A DNA stretch of 57,017 bases. It comes from Poseidonibacter lekithochrous. Its GTDB lineage: Bacteria > Campylobacterota > Campylobacteria > Campylobacterales > Arcobacteraceae. The stretch is taken from NCBI RefSeq assembly GCF_018861145.1, contig NZ_JAHKQT010000020.1, positions 1-57,017 of the forward strand, given 5' to 3'. Below, piece after piece: positions 36,059 through 46,014 of the stretch. The position numbers were made by a program, and so were the translations under genes. The notes under the pieces were generated by a model. That model had not been told where the DNA came from, made no database searches, and saw only the letters and a list, made by a program, of their open reading frames with translations. The stretch's first letter is position 1, and each line of letters opens with the position of its first letter.

Positions 36059-38532
36059 TGAGTGATATGATTACATTAACAATCGATGGAAAACAAGTAG
36101 AAGCAAAAGATGGTGAATCAATCTTAAACGTAGCTCGTGCAAATGATGTATTTGTTCCGGCAGTTTGCTATTTAACAAGATGTTCCCCAACACTTGCCTG
36201 TAGATTGTGTTTGGTTGAAGCTGATGGAAAACAAGTATATGGTTGTAATACAAAAGTAAAAGCTGATATGGAAGTAGTTACTGAAACTCCTGCAATTGCA
36301 AAAGAAAGACGTGCAATAATGGAGGTTTATGATGTAAATCATCCATTACAATGTGGTGTTTGTGACCAAAGTGGTGAGTGTGAATTACAAAACTATTCTT
36401 TATATATGAAAGTTGATTCTCAAAGCTATAGTATTAAAGATGTTCATAGACCAACAGCACATTGGGGTGTTATGAATTATGACCCAGGTTTATGTATTGT
36501 TTGTGAGCGATGTGTAACTGTATGTAAAGATATGGTTGGTTCAAATGCACTTAGTACTGTAAAAAGACCTTCTGATGCAATTGAGAAAACATTTAAGTCT
36601 GAAATGCCAAAAGATGCTTATGCAATGTGGAATAAACTAAATAAATCACTTATTGGTTATGATGCTGATGCCTGTACTGACTGTGGTGAATGTATCGCAG
36701 CCTGTCCCGTGGGAGCCTTAGTTTCTCATGATTTCCAATATACATCAAACTCTTGGGAACTTAAAAAAATACCAGCTGCAAATTCTCATTCAAGTGATTG
36801 TGCATTTATTTATTATGAAATAAAACAAGAATCAATTGATAATCATCGAACTAAGAAAATTTATAGAGTTACAAATGAACCACATTATTCTACTTTAAAT
36901 GGTGCGGGAAGATTTGCTTATGATTTTGATAATAAAGTAGAGCAAAAAGATACAACTGCATTTATAGATGCAATAGAAGCATTTAAAAAAGCAAAAAATA
37001 TTAAGTTTAATTCATTTATTACAAATGAAGAAGCTTTACTTTTACAAAAAATTGCTGATAAAACGGGTGCAAACTTAGTAAATGAAGATGCAAGATTATA
37101 TCAAGAATTTTTAGCAAACTATTCAAGTACTGCAGGGACATCTTTATACTCGTCAACTTTAACAGCAGTTCATGATTCAAACTTTGTAATTTCTGTTGGT
37201 TCATATTTAAAATCAGACTTACCAAATGCAAGATATGCTCTTAATAACTCTGTTATTATGAACAAAGGTGCCGCTTTATACTTCCACCCCATTGCAGATC
37301 CTGTAATGGAAAAAATTGGTAAAAAAGGTAAAACTACTGAGTTTATATACCATGATGCATTAGCGCAAGAATCTATTTTATACTTTATTCTTTATAAATT
37401 TGGAAAAGACTTACCTGAAAATGTGAAAGTATATATTGACTCTTTAACTGAAAAAAGAACAAAAACAATAACTGAGACTATTAAAGAAAAAGTTGTTGAA
37501 ATTGTAAAAGATGAAGAAACAGGTGAAGAAAAAGAAGTTTCTAAAATGGTTCCTAAAAAAGTTTCAAAAGAAGTAGAGTTTGAATATATCACTCTTTTGG
37601 AAGACTTTGGAAAAGATGAAACGTTTATTGAATTAATTGACACTATGCTAGCTAAAAAAGATACTTTCTCATTAATAGTTGGTGAAGATTTAATTACTCA
37701 TCCAAATGCTAAAAATTTAGCAAAACTTTGTGGTTTAATTACTAAGTATACTGCTTTTGAAGTAGTAATTATTCCAACTTCTACAAATACTTTAGGTGTA
37801 TCACAAATTTGTACACTTTCATGTGAACAAGAAGGATTTACTGTAGGTTACAATGAAAAAGCAGATTTCCAATTATCGGCTTTAGGTGATGGAGATTTAG
37901 ATATTCCAGCACTTAATCAACAAGAAGGTACTTTTACAAATATTGATAAAAAAATCATTCCTACAAATGCAGCAGTTGGATTTAAAGGTTATGCTCTAAA
38001 TAATGTTGCAAATATGATTTTAGATGTTGATGTTGAATACACAATTGATTATACATCATCTCTTCCAACATCAAAAGGTTATAAAGAAGTTGAGTTTGAT
38101 GATTTACCAAATATGTTTGGAAATGATAGAGTTGAGTATAGAGGTTATGATTTAATTTCAAATAGTGTTGAAGTAAATGATGAAGTAAATGAAATAACTC
38201 TTAAAAGACTTGAAGTTAAAGAAGAAGAAATTGTGATTTATAAAGCTAATCCAATTAATCAATTTAATGAATTTACTGCAATATCTCATGAATTTAAAGA
38301 TGAAATCCAAGCAGGTATTTTCTTCTCAACAGCAATGTTTGAAAAGTTAGGATTAGAAACTGGAAATGTAGTTAAAGTTAGTGCAAATAATCAAACTTTA
38401 GAATTAGAAGCATTTGTTGATATTCAAATTGAAGGTGAGATTGCTTATGTATCTACATTTGATAAAAACTCTGCATCTACAGCTTTATTTGATACCTTCA
38501 GATATAACACAGCAGTAGTAGAAAAGGTATAA
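36058..38532 (+). CDS. nuoG: Complex I subunit NuoG
   Basis: NuoG carries several iron-sulfur clusters of the peripheral arm. The 824-residue protein has the N1b [2Fe-2S] ligands Cys37, Cys48, Cys51 and Cys63, and the N5 set His95-Cys99-Cys102-Cys108. Two ferredoxin clusters follow (Cys146/149/152/156 and Cys206/209/212/216). The molybdopterin-oxidoreductase-like half comes next but has only a single Cys where the N7 cluster of E. coli NuoG would be, so N7 is absent. A charged, Lys/Glu-rich insert lies at about residues 461-505. The ATG overlaps the preceding stop (TAATG). See the preceding gene for the apparent duplication of its C-terminal half. Confidence 0.95.
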   Translation: MSDMITLTIDGKQVEAKDGESILNVARANDVFVPAVCYLTRCSPTLACRLCLVEADGKQVYGCNTKVKADMEVVTETPAIAKERRAIMEVYDVNHPLQCGVCDQSGECELQNYSLYMKVDSQSYSIKDVHRPTAHWGVMNYDPGLCIVCERCVTVCKDMVGSNALSTVKRPSDAIEKTFKSEMPKDAYAMWNKLNKSLIGYDADACTDCGECIAACPVGALVSHDFQYTSNSWELKKIPAANSHSSDCAFIYYEIKQESIDNHRTKKIYRVTNEPHYSTLNGAGRFAYDFDNKVEQKDTTAFIDAIEAFKKAKNIKFNSFITNEEALLLQKIADKTGANLVNEDARLYQEFLANYSSTAGTSLYSSTLTAVHDSNFVISVGSYLKSDLPNARYALNNSVIMNKGAALYFHPIADPVMEKIGKKGKTTEFIYHDALAQESILYFILYKFGKDLPENVKVYIDSLTEKRTKTITETIKEKVVEIVKDEETGEEKEVSKMVPKKVSKEVEFEYITLLEDFGKDETFIELIDTMLAKKDTFSLIVGEDLITHPNAKNLAKLCGLITKYTAFEVVIIPTSTNTLGVSQICTLSCEQEGFTVGYNEKADFQLSALGDGDLDIPALNQQEGTFTNIDKKIIPTNAAVGFKGYALNNVANMILDVDVEYTIDYTSSLPTSKGYKEVEFDDLPNMFGNDRVEYRGYDLISNSVEVNDEVNEITLKRLEVKEEEIVIYKANPINQFNEFTAISHEFKDEIQAGIFFSTAMFEKLGLETGNVVKVSANNQTLELEAFVDIQIEGEIAYVSTFDKNSASTALFDTFRYNTAVVEKV

Positions 38533-38533
38533 T

Positions 38534-39526
38534 ATGGAAACAAGTATTATAATAGAAACAATTGTAAAAGTAATAATAGTTTTAGCAGTATTTTCAGCGC
38601 TTGCTGGTTTTACAACTTATATTGAAAGAAAAATATTAGCATTTATGCAAAGAAGACTTGGTCCCACAAATGTAGGTCCTTATGGCCTTTTACAAATTGC
38701 AGCAGATGGTATTAAACTTTTTACAAAAGAAGATTTTATTCCTGCAAATGCAAATAAACCTATTTTTATGGTTGCACCTTTAATTACAGCAGCAACTGCC
38801 TTTATTGCAATGAGTGCAATTCCATTTTTCCCAGAATTTGAAATGTTTGGATATACGGTTAGACCAATTATTAGTGATATTAATGTTGGTGTTTTATTTG
38901 TAATGTCTGTTGGAGCAATTGGGCTTTATGGACCATTATTAGCAGGTATGAGTTCTGCGAATAAATGGGCATTACTTGGAGGGGCTAGAACTGCAATTCA
39001 ACTTTTATCTTATGAAGTAGTATCAGGTCTATCTTTATTAGCACCATTAATGATGGTTGGGTCTTTATCCTTAATTGATATAAATAACTACCAAGTAGGT
39101 GGAATTACAGAATGGATTATTTGGTCACAACCTTTAGCCTTTGTATTGTTTACAATTGCAGGTTTTGCTGAGACTAATAGAACACCATTTGATTTACTTG
39201 AGCATGAAGCTGAATTAGTTGCAGGTTATGCAACAGAGTATTCAGGAATGAGATGGGGGATGTTCTTTATTGGAGAATATGCAAACCTTTTTACAATTTC
39301 ATTTTTAATTGCACTTATATTCTTAGGTGGTTTTGAGCCTTTATGGTTTATTCCAGGTGGTTTAGCAATTATCTTAAAAGTGATGTTCTTAATCTTTCTT
39401 TTCCTTTGGACAAGAGCATCTTGGCCACATATTAGACCTGATCAATTAATGTGGTTATGTTGGAAAATATTAATGCCTTTAGCACTTCTAAATATTTTAG
39501 TTACTGCTTTAGTGATAATGATTTAG
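38534..39526 (+). CDS. nuoH: Complex I subunit NuoH
   Basis: NuoH is the eight-helix membrane subunit (ND1 type) that helps form the quinone channel. The 330-residue protein shows ERKILAFMQRRLGPTNVGP in the first cytoplasmic loop, AETNRTPFDLLEHEAELVAG with the conserved acidic residues, and a hydrophobic remainder. It follows nuoG by one base and precedes nuoI by nine. Confidence 0.97.
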   Translation: METSIIIETIVKVIIVLAVFSALAGFTTYIERKILAFMQRRLGPTNVGPYGLLQIAADGIKLFTKEDFIPANANKPIFMVAPLITAATAFIAMSAIPFFPEFEMFGYTVRPIISDINVGVLFVMSVGAIGLYGPLLAGMSSANKWALLGGARTAIQLLSYEVVSGLSLLAPLMMVGSLSLIDINNYQVGGITEWIIWSQPLAFVLFTIAGFAETNRTPFDLLEHEAELVAGYATEYSGMRWGMFFIGEYANLFTISFLIALIFLGGFEPLWFIPGGLAIILKVMFLIFLFLWTRASWPHIRPDQLMWLCWKILMPLALLNILVTALVIMI

Positions 39527-39535
39527 GAGATAGTA

Positions 39536-40156
39536 ATGGGATTTGAAGAATTTAAAAATAGAAATATATCAGAAGACTACGTTGTAGTTCAAGAAGATAA
39601 TTATCCTAAAACATCTTGGGACTCATTTAAACAAGTAGTTAAAAGATCTGTTAAAGGTGAATTATTTACAGGTTTAAAAATTACTTTTAAGATGATGACA
39701 GGTGCACTTTTTAAAGGTGAAATGGCAACCGTACAATATCCAGCTGAAAAATTACCAATAGGTCCTAGATATAGAGCTGTACATAGATTACTTGTATTAT
39801 TAGAATCTGGTGAAGAGAGATGTATTGGTTGTGGTTTATGTGAAAAGATTTGTATTGCAAATTGTATTAGAATGGAAACTAGAGTTGATGAAAACTCTAG
39901 GAAAGAAGTTTTAGAATATACAATTAATATGGGTAGATGTATTTTCTGTGGTTATTGTGCAGAAGTTTGTCCAGAGCTTGCAATTGTTCATGGAGGAAGA
40001 TATGAAAACTCTTCAGAACAAAGAGCATCTTTTTCACTTAAAGAAGATATTTTAACACCATTTGATCAGTTAAACCAACAAACTGAGTTTGATGGTTTTG
40101 GTTCAGTATCAATAGATGCTGATGAAAAAATTAAAAAAACACCATTGTCGTACTAA
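39536..40156 (+). CDS. nuoI: Complex I subunit NuoI
   Basis: NuoI carries clusters N6a and N6b, relaying electrons between NuoG and NuoB. The 206-residue protein has two ferredoxin motifs, CIGCGLCEKICIANCI and CIFCGYCAEVCPE, separated by about 40 residues. The N-terminal ~80 residues include a basic amphipathic stretch that would lie against the membrane arm. The Lys-rich tail after residue 150 is not conserved in the family core. Confidence 0.96.
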   Translation: MGFEEFKNRNISEDYVVVQEDNYPKTSWDSFKQVVKRSVKGELFTGLKITFKMMTGALFKGEMATVQYPAEKLPIGPRYRAVHRLLVLLESGEERCIGCGLCEKICIANCIRMETRVDENSRKEVLEYTINMGRCIFCGYCAEVCPELAIVHGGRYENSSEQRASFSLKEDILTPFDQLNQQTEFDGFGSVSIDADEKIKKTPLSY

Positions 40157-40165
40157 GGAGTATAG

Positions 40166-40756
40166 ATGTTTGAAATAGTAGCTTTTTGTCTGTTTTCAGT
40201 TTTAACTATAACTATGTTTAGTATTACAGTATTAACAAACAATGCCTTATATGCTTTAAGTTCATTAGCAGCTGGAATGATTTTTATATCAGCATTTTTC
40301 TTTTTATTAAATGCAGATTTCCTTGGAGCTGTACAAATTGTAGTTTATACAGGTGCCGTTATGTCTTTATATGCGTTTGGAATGATGTTCTTTGATACAT
40401 TATCAGAAGTAAAAGAAAAGGTTAATAATCCAAGATTAGTATTTTTATTATCAGGAATGGTAGCTTTAATAGTTGTAGTTATTTTTGTATCTCCAATTTT
40501 AGGAGAAAATTTAGAAGCTAGTTTACCTATTAATCCAAATTATGGAAATACAGTAGATGTAGGTTTAGTTCTATTTACTAAGTATTTAGTTCCCTTTGAG
40601 TTAGCAGCAATTATGTTACTTGTTGCAATGATTGGTGGAATTGTTTTAGCAGGAAAGAAAATGGAAGTATCTTATTCTGATATGACTGAAGAAGAAATTG
40701 ATGCGCATATTAAAGAAGAAGCCCAAAGTGAAGCTTCAAAAAAGGATGTTAAATGA
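40166..40756 (+). CDS. nuoJ: Complex I subunit NuoJ
   Basis: NuoJ (ND6 type) is a five-helix membrane subunit beside the quinone channel. The 196-residue protein has the conserved third helix LGAVQIVVYTGAVMSLYAFG with its pi-bulge-type Tyr-Gly region, and a final hydrophobic segment VPFELAAIMLLVAMIGGIVL. It ends with a charged cytoplasmic tail. Its stop overlaps nuoK as ATGA. Confidence 0.95.
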   Translation: MFEIVAFCLFSVLTITMFSITVLTNNALYALSSLAAGMIFISAFFFLLNADFLGAVQIVVYTGAVMSLYAFGMMFFDTLSEVKEKVNNPRLVFLLSGMVALIVVVIFVSPILGENLEASLPINPNYGNTVDVGLVLFTKYLVPFELAAIMLLVAMIGGIVLAGKKMEVSYSDMTEEEIDAHIKEEAQSEASKKDVK

Positions 40757-41052
40757 CACTTAACGCTTATTTGATACTATCAACAATTATATTTTCAATA
40801 GGATTAATTGGAGTATTAAGAAGAAAGAATGTTCTAATGCTTTTCTTTTCAACTGAGATTATGTTAAATGCAGTAAATATTGGGCTTGCAGCAATTTCTA
40901 AATTCCATGGAGATTTAACAGGTCAAATGTTTGCTTTCTTTATTATTGCAGTTGCTGCTAGTGAAGTTGCTATTGGATTAGGTCTTTTAATTCTTTGGTA
41001 TAAAAGAACAGGTTCTATTAATTTAGATGATATCGCTAAGATGAAGGGGTAA
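40753..41052 (+). CDS. nuoK: Complex I subunit NuoK
   Basis: NuoK (ND4L type) has three membrane helices with two buried glutamates in the proton path. The 99-residue protein contains STEIMLNAVNIG and AASEVAIGLGLLI, which provide those Glu residues. It overlaps nuoJ by four bases and nuoL begins two bases after its stop. Confidence 0.96.
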   Translation: MTLNAYLILSTIIFSIGLIGVLRRKNVLMLFFSTEIMLNAVNIGLAAISKFHGDLTGQMFAFFIIAVAASEVAIGLGLLILWYKRTGSINLDDIAKMKG

Positions 41053-41054
41053 TA

Positions 41055-42926
41055 ATGGAAAAATATGTATATATCGCACTTTTTGCCCCACTAGTTGGTT
41101 CTTTAATTGCAGCTTTATTTTCAATGAGAGGAAAAATAGCATTTACAGGATGGTTTACATCATTTATGTTAGCTGTTTCTATGTTTGCTTCTTTAAGCCT
41201 TTTATCTCATATTTATTCAACAGATACCGTTATAAATGTAACACTATTTGAATGGATTAAAACAGGTGATTTAGATATCCCTTTTGGATTTGTAGTAGAT
41301 CATGTTAGTGTAATTATGATGAGTGTTGTAACAGTTGTTTCAACAATGGTTCATATTCACTCGATTGGATATATGGAAAATGATGAAGGTTTTAATAGAT
41401 ATTTCTCTTACCTTTCAGCATTTGTATTCTCAATGCTTGTTCTTGTAATGAGTGATAACTTTGCTGTTTTATTTATTGGATGGGAAGGTGTTGGAGTTTG
41501 TTCATGGCTATTAATTGGATTTTGGTATAAGAAAGAATCTGCTGCATGGGCTGCTAATGAAGCATTTATTATGAATAGAGTTGGAGATTTAGGTCTTCTT
41601 CTTGCTATGTTTTTAATTTATTGGAATTTAGGTTCATTACAATATTCAATCGTATTTGATAATATTGCCACTTTAGAAACTAGTACTATTACTTGGATTG
41701 GAATATTATTATTTGTTGGAGCTATGGGTAAATCAGCACAGTTTCCATTACATACATGGCTTGCAGATGCAATGGAAGGTCCAACTCCTGTTTCTGCATT
41801 AATTCATGCTGCTACTATGGTAACAGCTGGGGTTTACTTAGTTGTTAGATCAAATGAATTATACGTATTGGTTCCTGAAGTAGGTTATGGTATTGCATGT
41901 TTAGGTGCATTTGTTGCAATTTTTGCAGCATCAATGGCACTTGTTCATAATGATATGAAAAGAATTATTGCCTACTCAACACTATCACAACTTGGATATA
42001 TGTTTGTTGCAGCTGGTCTTGGTGCTTATTGGGTAGCATTATTCCACCTTGTTACACATGCTTTCTTTAAATCAGTATTATTCTTAGGTGCGGGTAATGT
42101 TATGCATGCTATGAATGATGAACTTGATATTAGAAAAATGGGTGGCTTACATAATAAGATGAAGTCAACTTCAATTATTATGACAATTGCATCTGTTGCA
42201 CTTGCTGGTATTTTCCCACTTGCAGGTTTCTTTTCAAAAGATAAAATTTTAGAAGCTGCATTTAATGGTGATGCTTATTTCTTATGGTTAATTTTATGGG
42301 TAACTGCAGGATTAACTGCATTTTATTCATTTAGATTAGTTATGAAAGTTTTCCATGGAGAGCAAAATTATTCAAATGAAGATTTCCATCCTCATGAAGC
42401 AAAAGGTTTTGTAATTGCTGCAATGATTCCATTAGCTATTTTAGCAGTAATTGCTGGATGGTTTGAGCATTCATTTGTAGATTTTACTACAAAAACTTTA
42501 CCAACATGGGAAGCTAGTAATACAGCACATTCAACTGCATGGATTCTTATTATTGTGACAAGTGCAGTGGCACTTGCTGGGATTGCTTATGCTGTTATTA
42601 AATATAGAAATGGTGGATTTTCTAAAGACTGGGAGGATAAAGGGATTTATAAACTTTTATCTAACCAGTATTATATTCCACATTTTTATGAAAACTATAT
42701 TACAAAACCATATCATCAACTTTCAGTTTGGGTATTTGAGGTTATTGAAATAAAACTGATTGATAATACAATTGAAGGTATTGCAAGACTGATTAATAAA
42801 GCAGGTGGAAAAGCAAGAGTTATTCAATCAGGTAATTTATCATCATCATTAAGACTTATGGTTTTAGGATTAATCTTAGGATTAGTTTTAGCTTTAGTGT
42901 TATCGTTATTTGGAGGAGTTAAGTAA
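41055..42926 (+). CDS. nuoL: Complex I subunit NuoL
   Basis: NuoL (ND5 type) is the distal antiporter-like proton-pumping subunit with a long lateral helix. The 623-residue protein shows FIGWEGVGVCSWLLIGFW with the conserved Glu, then KSAQFPLHTWLADAMEGPTP and the broken-helix region SALIHAATMVTAGVYL. The C-terminal ~150 residues form the lateral helix and anchor. It is followed by nuoM with a one-base overlap. Confidence 0.97.
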   Translation: MEKYVYIALFAPLVGSLIAALFSMRGKIAFTGWFTSFMLAVSMFASLSLLSHIYSTDTVINVTLFEWIKTGDLDIPFGFVVDHVSVIMMSVVTVVSTMVHIHSIGYMENDEGFNRYFSYLSAFVFSMLVLVMSDNFAVLFIGWEGVGVCSWLLIGFWYKKESAAWAANEAFIMNRVGDLGLLLAMFLIYWNLGSLQYSIVFDNIATLETSTITWIGILLFVGAMGKSAQFPLHTWLADAMEGPTPVSALIHAATMVTAGVYLVVRSNELYVLVPEVGYGIACLGAFVAIFAASMALVHNDMKRIIAYSTLSQLGYMFVAAGLGAYWVALFHLVTHAFFKSVLFLGAGNVMHAMNDELDIRKMGGLHNKMKSTSIIMTIASVALAGIFPLAGFFSKDKILEAAFNGDAYFLWLILWVTAGLTAFYSFRLVMKVFHGEQNYSNEDFHPHEAKGFVIAAMIPLAILAVIAGWFEHSFVDFTTKTLPTWEASNTAHSTAWILIIVTSAVALAGIAYAVIKYRNGGFSKDWEDKGIYKLLSNQYYIPHFYENYITKPYHQLSVWVFEVIEIKLIDNTIEGIARLINKAGGKARVIQSGNLSSSLRLMVLGLILGLVLALVLSLFGGVK

Positions 42927-44452
42927 TGGAAAATATCTTATCTATGCTGATATTTTTTCCAGCAGTAGCTGCTACTGTAGGATTTATGATTCACAAAGAT
43001 TCTATGAGACAGTTTGGAGTTGTAGTTACTATCGTTGAGTTTGTATTAGCTCTTTTATTATGGTATCACTTTGATAGTCAAGTTGCACAAATGCAGTTTG
43101 TTCAGACATTACCTCTTATTAGTTCGTATGGTATTAATTATGTAGTTGGAGTTGATGGTGTATCATTGTTCTTAGTTATTATGATTACTTTTATGACTAT
43201 GATTGCAGTAATTGGACTTACAGAGAAAAAAGCAGTTAAAAACTTAATTATTACAATTCTTTACCTAGAAATGACAATGGTAGGAGTATTTGTATCTTTA
43301 GATTTAATTATGTTCTATATTTTCTGGGAACTAACACTTATTCCTATGTTTTATATTATTGGTTTTTGGGGAGCAGAAAGAAGATTCCATGCAGCTATTA
43401 AATTCTTTTTATATACATTTATAGGTTCTTTAATAATGCTTATTGGTATGTTATATTTTGGATATATTTACCATGAAACAACAGGTGTTTGGAGCTTTAA
43501 TTTACTTGATTGGTATAGTGTTGTTTTACCCTTTGATGTTCAGTTATGGTTATTTATTGCATTCTTCTTTGGGTTTGCAGTAAAAGTACCAATGTTCCCA
43601 TTCCATACTTGGTTACCTCTTGCTCATAGTCAGGCACCAACTATTGGTTCTATTGTATTAGCTGCAGTATTATTAAAAATGGAAACATATGGATTTATTA
43701 GATTTTCACTTCCATTATTTCCTGATGCGAGTGTTTACTTTATGCCATTTATGGCAACGTTAGGGATTATTGCAATTATTTATACTGCAATGGTAGCTTA
43801 CGCACAAGAAGATATGAAGCAAATGATTGCTTACTCTTCAATTTCACATATGGGTGTAATTATTCTTGGAGTATTTGCTTTAAATACTGAAGGTATTTCA
43901 GGAGCAGTATTCTTAATGATTGGACATGGAGTTGTTTCAGGAGCACTGTTTATGAGTGTTGGTGTTCTTTATGATAGAAGAAAAACAAAGATGATAAAAG
44001 AGTTTGGTGGATTAGCAAAAAACATGCCAATGTTCGCACTTGTATATGGAATTGTTTTAATGGCTTCTATTGGATTACCTTTAACGGTTGGATTTGTAGG
44101 AGAGTTTTTATCTCTTCTTGGATTTTTTAAAGTTTCACCTCTTTTAACATTTGTAGCATCTCTTACAATTGTATTAAGTGCGGTTTATATGTTAGCAATG
44201 TATAAAAGAACATTTTTTGGTGAACTAATCAAAGATGAAAATAAAGCTATGAAAGATATTCATGGACGTGAACTTATCGCTTTAGGATCACTTGTGTTTT
44301 TAATTATATCTTTAGGTGTTTATCCAAAAGTTATTTTAGAACCATTAAATGTTTCTGTTGAAAAAGTCGTAAAAATTATGGATGTTAAATCTGTAGATGA
44401 TAGAACAAAAGAAAGACTTCGTTCTTTAAATTCAATTGGGGAGGTTAAATAA
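42926..44452 (+). CDS. nuoM: Complex I subunit NuoM
   Basis: NuoM (ND4 type) is the second antiporter-like pump module. The 508-residue protein carries FWELTLIPMFYIIGFWG with the key Glu, KVPMFPFHTWLPLAHSQAPT with the key Lys, and a SISHMGVIILG segment. The ends overlap nuoL and nuoN by a single base each (TAATG), so these three large subunits are probably translated in step. Confidence 0.97.
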   Translation: MENILSMLIFFPAVAATVGFMIHKDSMRQFGVVVTIVEFVLALLLWYHFDSQVAQMQFVQTLPLISSYGINYVVGVDGVSLFLVIMITFMTMIAVIGLTEKKAVKNLIITILYLEMTMVGVFVSLDLIMFYIFWELTLIPMFYIIGFWGAERRFHAAIKFFLYTFIGSLIMLIGMLYFGYIYHETTGVWSFNLLDWYSVVLPFDVQLWLFIAFFFGFAVKVPMFPFHTWLPLAHSQAPTIGSIVLAAVLLKMETYGFIRFSLPLFPDASVYFMPFMATLGIIAIIYTAMVAYAQEDMKQMIAYSSISHMGVIILGVFALNTEGISGAVFLMIGHGVVSGALFMSVGVLYDRRKTKMIKEFGGLAKNMPMFALVYGIVLMASIGLPLTVGFVGEFLSLLGFFKVSPLLTFVASLTIVLSAVYMLAMYKRTFFGELIKDENKAMKDIHGRELIALGSLVFLIISLGVYPKVILEPLNVSVEKVVKIMDVKSVDDRTKERLRSLNSIGEVK

Positions 44453-45951
44453 TGGAACCTATTTCAATTAATATTGAATCTTTAAATTTAGCTACATTAG
44501 CGCCAATGCTTATTACAATAATTGGTGCTATTAGTATTTTATTAACAGATCTTTTCAATAAAGAAAAACATAAATCATTATACGTAATTTTAGTAGTATT
44601 ATTTTTAGTTTTTGATTTATTTACACTTCTTGCTCATACAGGAAATCCAAGTGGTATGTTTGATTTAATGCATCTTGATGGTATAGCAATATTATCTCAA
44701 TGTATTATTATTGGTGGTGCGATTCTTTTTGTATTATTATCTTTATCAAAGTTAAGATTCCAAGAGTTTAGATACGCTGAATTTTTTGCTCTGTATTTAT
44801 TTACTATTGCTGGTTTCCAGTTTATGGTAAGTTCAGATTCATTAATTTTAATTTTTATTGGATTAGAAACGGCATCATTATCTTTATACACAATGATTGC
44901 AATGCATAATAGAATGACATCAATTGAAGCTGCTGTTAAGTACTTTACAATGGGTGCTCTTGCAGCTGCGTTCTTTGCTTTTGGTGCTATGATTTTCTAT
45001 GGATTAACAGGTTCTTTAGACTTATCAGAAATTTCACAAATTATTGTTCAAGAAAATTTCTTATCAAGTGAAAACTATGCAAACTATGTATTTGTATTGA
45101 CAGGATTTGTATTTATGTTTGCAGCACTTGGATTTAAATTATCTTTATTCCCATATCATGTATGGGTTCCAGATGTTTATAGAGGTTCAAGTTCTGCAAT
45201 GGCAGGATTCTTATCTGTAGTTCCTAAAATGGCAGGTTTTGTTGTTGCTATTAGATTCTTTGAAGTATTTATTGCAAGTGATGATATTATTATCAAAACG
45301 ATGCTTTATACGACAATAGTTTTAACAATTACAGTTCCAAACTTGATAGCCTTACATCAAACTGATATTAAAAGAATGCTTGCATACTCTTCAATATCAA
45401 ATGCTGGTATGGCAATGGCTGCTGTTTATATTGGAACGACACAAGCAACTACGGCACTATTTTTATACTGGATATTATTTACAATAACTAACTTTGGTGC
45501 TTTTGGTATGTTATGGTTAAATAGAGGAAAAGAACAAAGGGATTATGAATCACCATATACTTTTGAGAAATATTCAGGATTAGTTCAGATTTCACCATTT
45601 GCAGCTTCGATTCTTGCAATGTTCCTTTTTGCATTAACAGGACTTCCTCCATTTGCACTATTTTGGGGAAAAATGTATTTAGTTGCAAGTGCAGTAAATG
45701 CAGGTCAAATAGCACTTGCTGTTATTATTGTTTTAAACTCAGCAATTGCTGCATATTATTACTTAAGACCTATTTCTTATATGTTCTTAAAAGACCCAAT
45801 TGAAGGTGCAAATAAAAAATTTATGCAAAATGCATCAACACCAATGAAATCAGTAATTGGTCTTTGTGTCTTCCTGGCAATTATCTCAGTATTAACTATT
45901 GAGCCATTACTTCAGGTTATAACTTACTACGTTACTAGCGCTGGATTTTAG
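44452..45951 (+). CDS. nuoN: Complex I subunit NuoN
   Basis: NuoN (ND2 type) is the antiporter-like subunit nearest the peripheral arm. The 499-residue protein has FIGLETASLSLYTMIA with the conserved Glu, LSLFPYHVWVPDVYRGSS with its Lys and His, and MLAYSSISNAGMAMA. It closes the operon; a 14-bp-arm hairpin lies just after the stop. Confidence 0.96.
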   Translation: MEPISINIESLNLATLAPMLITIIGAISILLTDLFNKEKHKSLYVILVVLFLVFDLFTLLAHTGNPSGMFDLMHLDGIAILSQCIIIGGAILFVLLSLSKLRFQEFRYAEFFALYLFTIAGFQFMVSSDSLILIFIGLETASLSLYTMIAMHNRMTSIEAAVKYFTMGALAAAFFAFGAMIFYGLTGSLDLSEISQIIVQENFLSSENYANYVFVLTGFVFMFAALGFKLSLFPYHVWVPDVYRGSSSAMAGFLSVVPKMAGFVVAIRFFEVFIASDDIIIKTMLYTTIVLTITVPNLIALHQTDIKRMLAYSSISNAGMAMAAVYIGTTQATTALFLYWILFTITNFGAFGMLWLNRGKEQRDYESPYTFEKYSGLVQISPFAASILAMFLFALTGLPPFALFWGKMYLVASAVNAGQIALAVIIVLNSAIAAYYYLRPISYMFLKDPIEGANKKFMQNASTPMKSVIGLCVFLAIISVLTIEPLLQVITYYVTSAGF

Positions 45952-45957
45952 ATAGAT

Positions 45958-45997
45958 ATTCTAAGCATTTAAAAATAAATGATTAAATGCTTAGAAT
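45958..45997. terminator. Hairpin at the end of the nuo operon
   Basis: ATTCTAAGCATTTA (45958-45971) pairs perfectly with TAAATGCTTAGAAT (45984-45997), starting 7 bases after the nuoN stop. The following T-run is poor (TATTGTAAAA), so it may attenuate instead of fully ending transcription into the next gene, which begins 17 bases later. Confidence 0.6.
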
Positions 45998-46014
45998 TAT
46001 TGTAAAATCAACTT

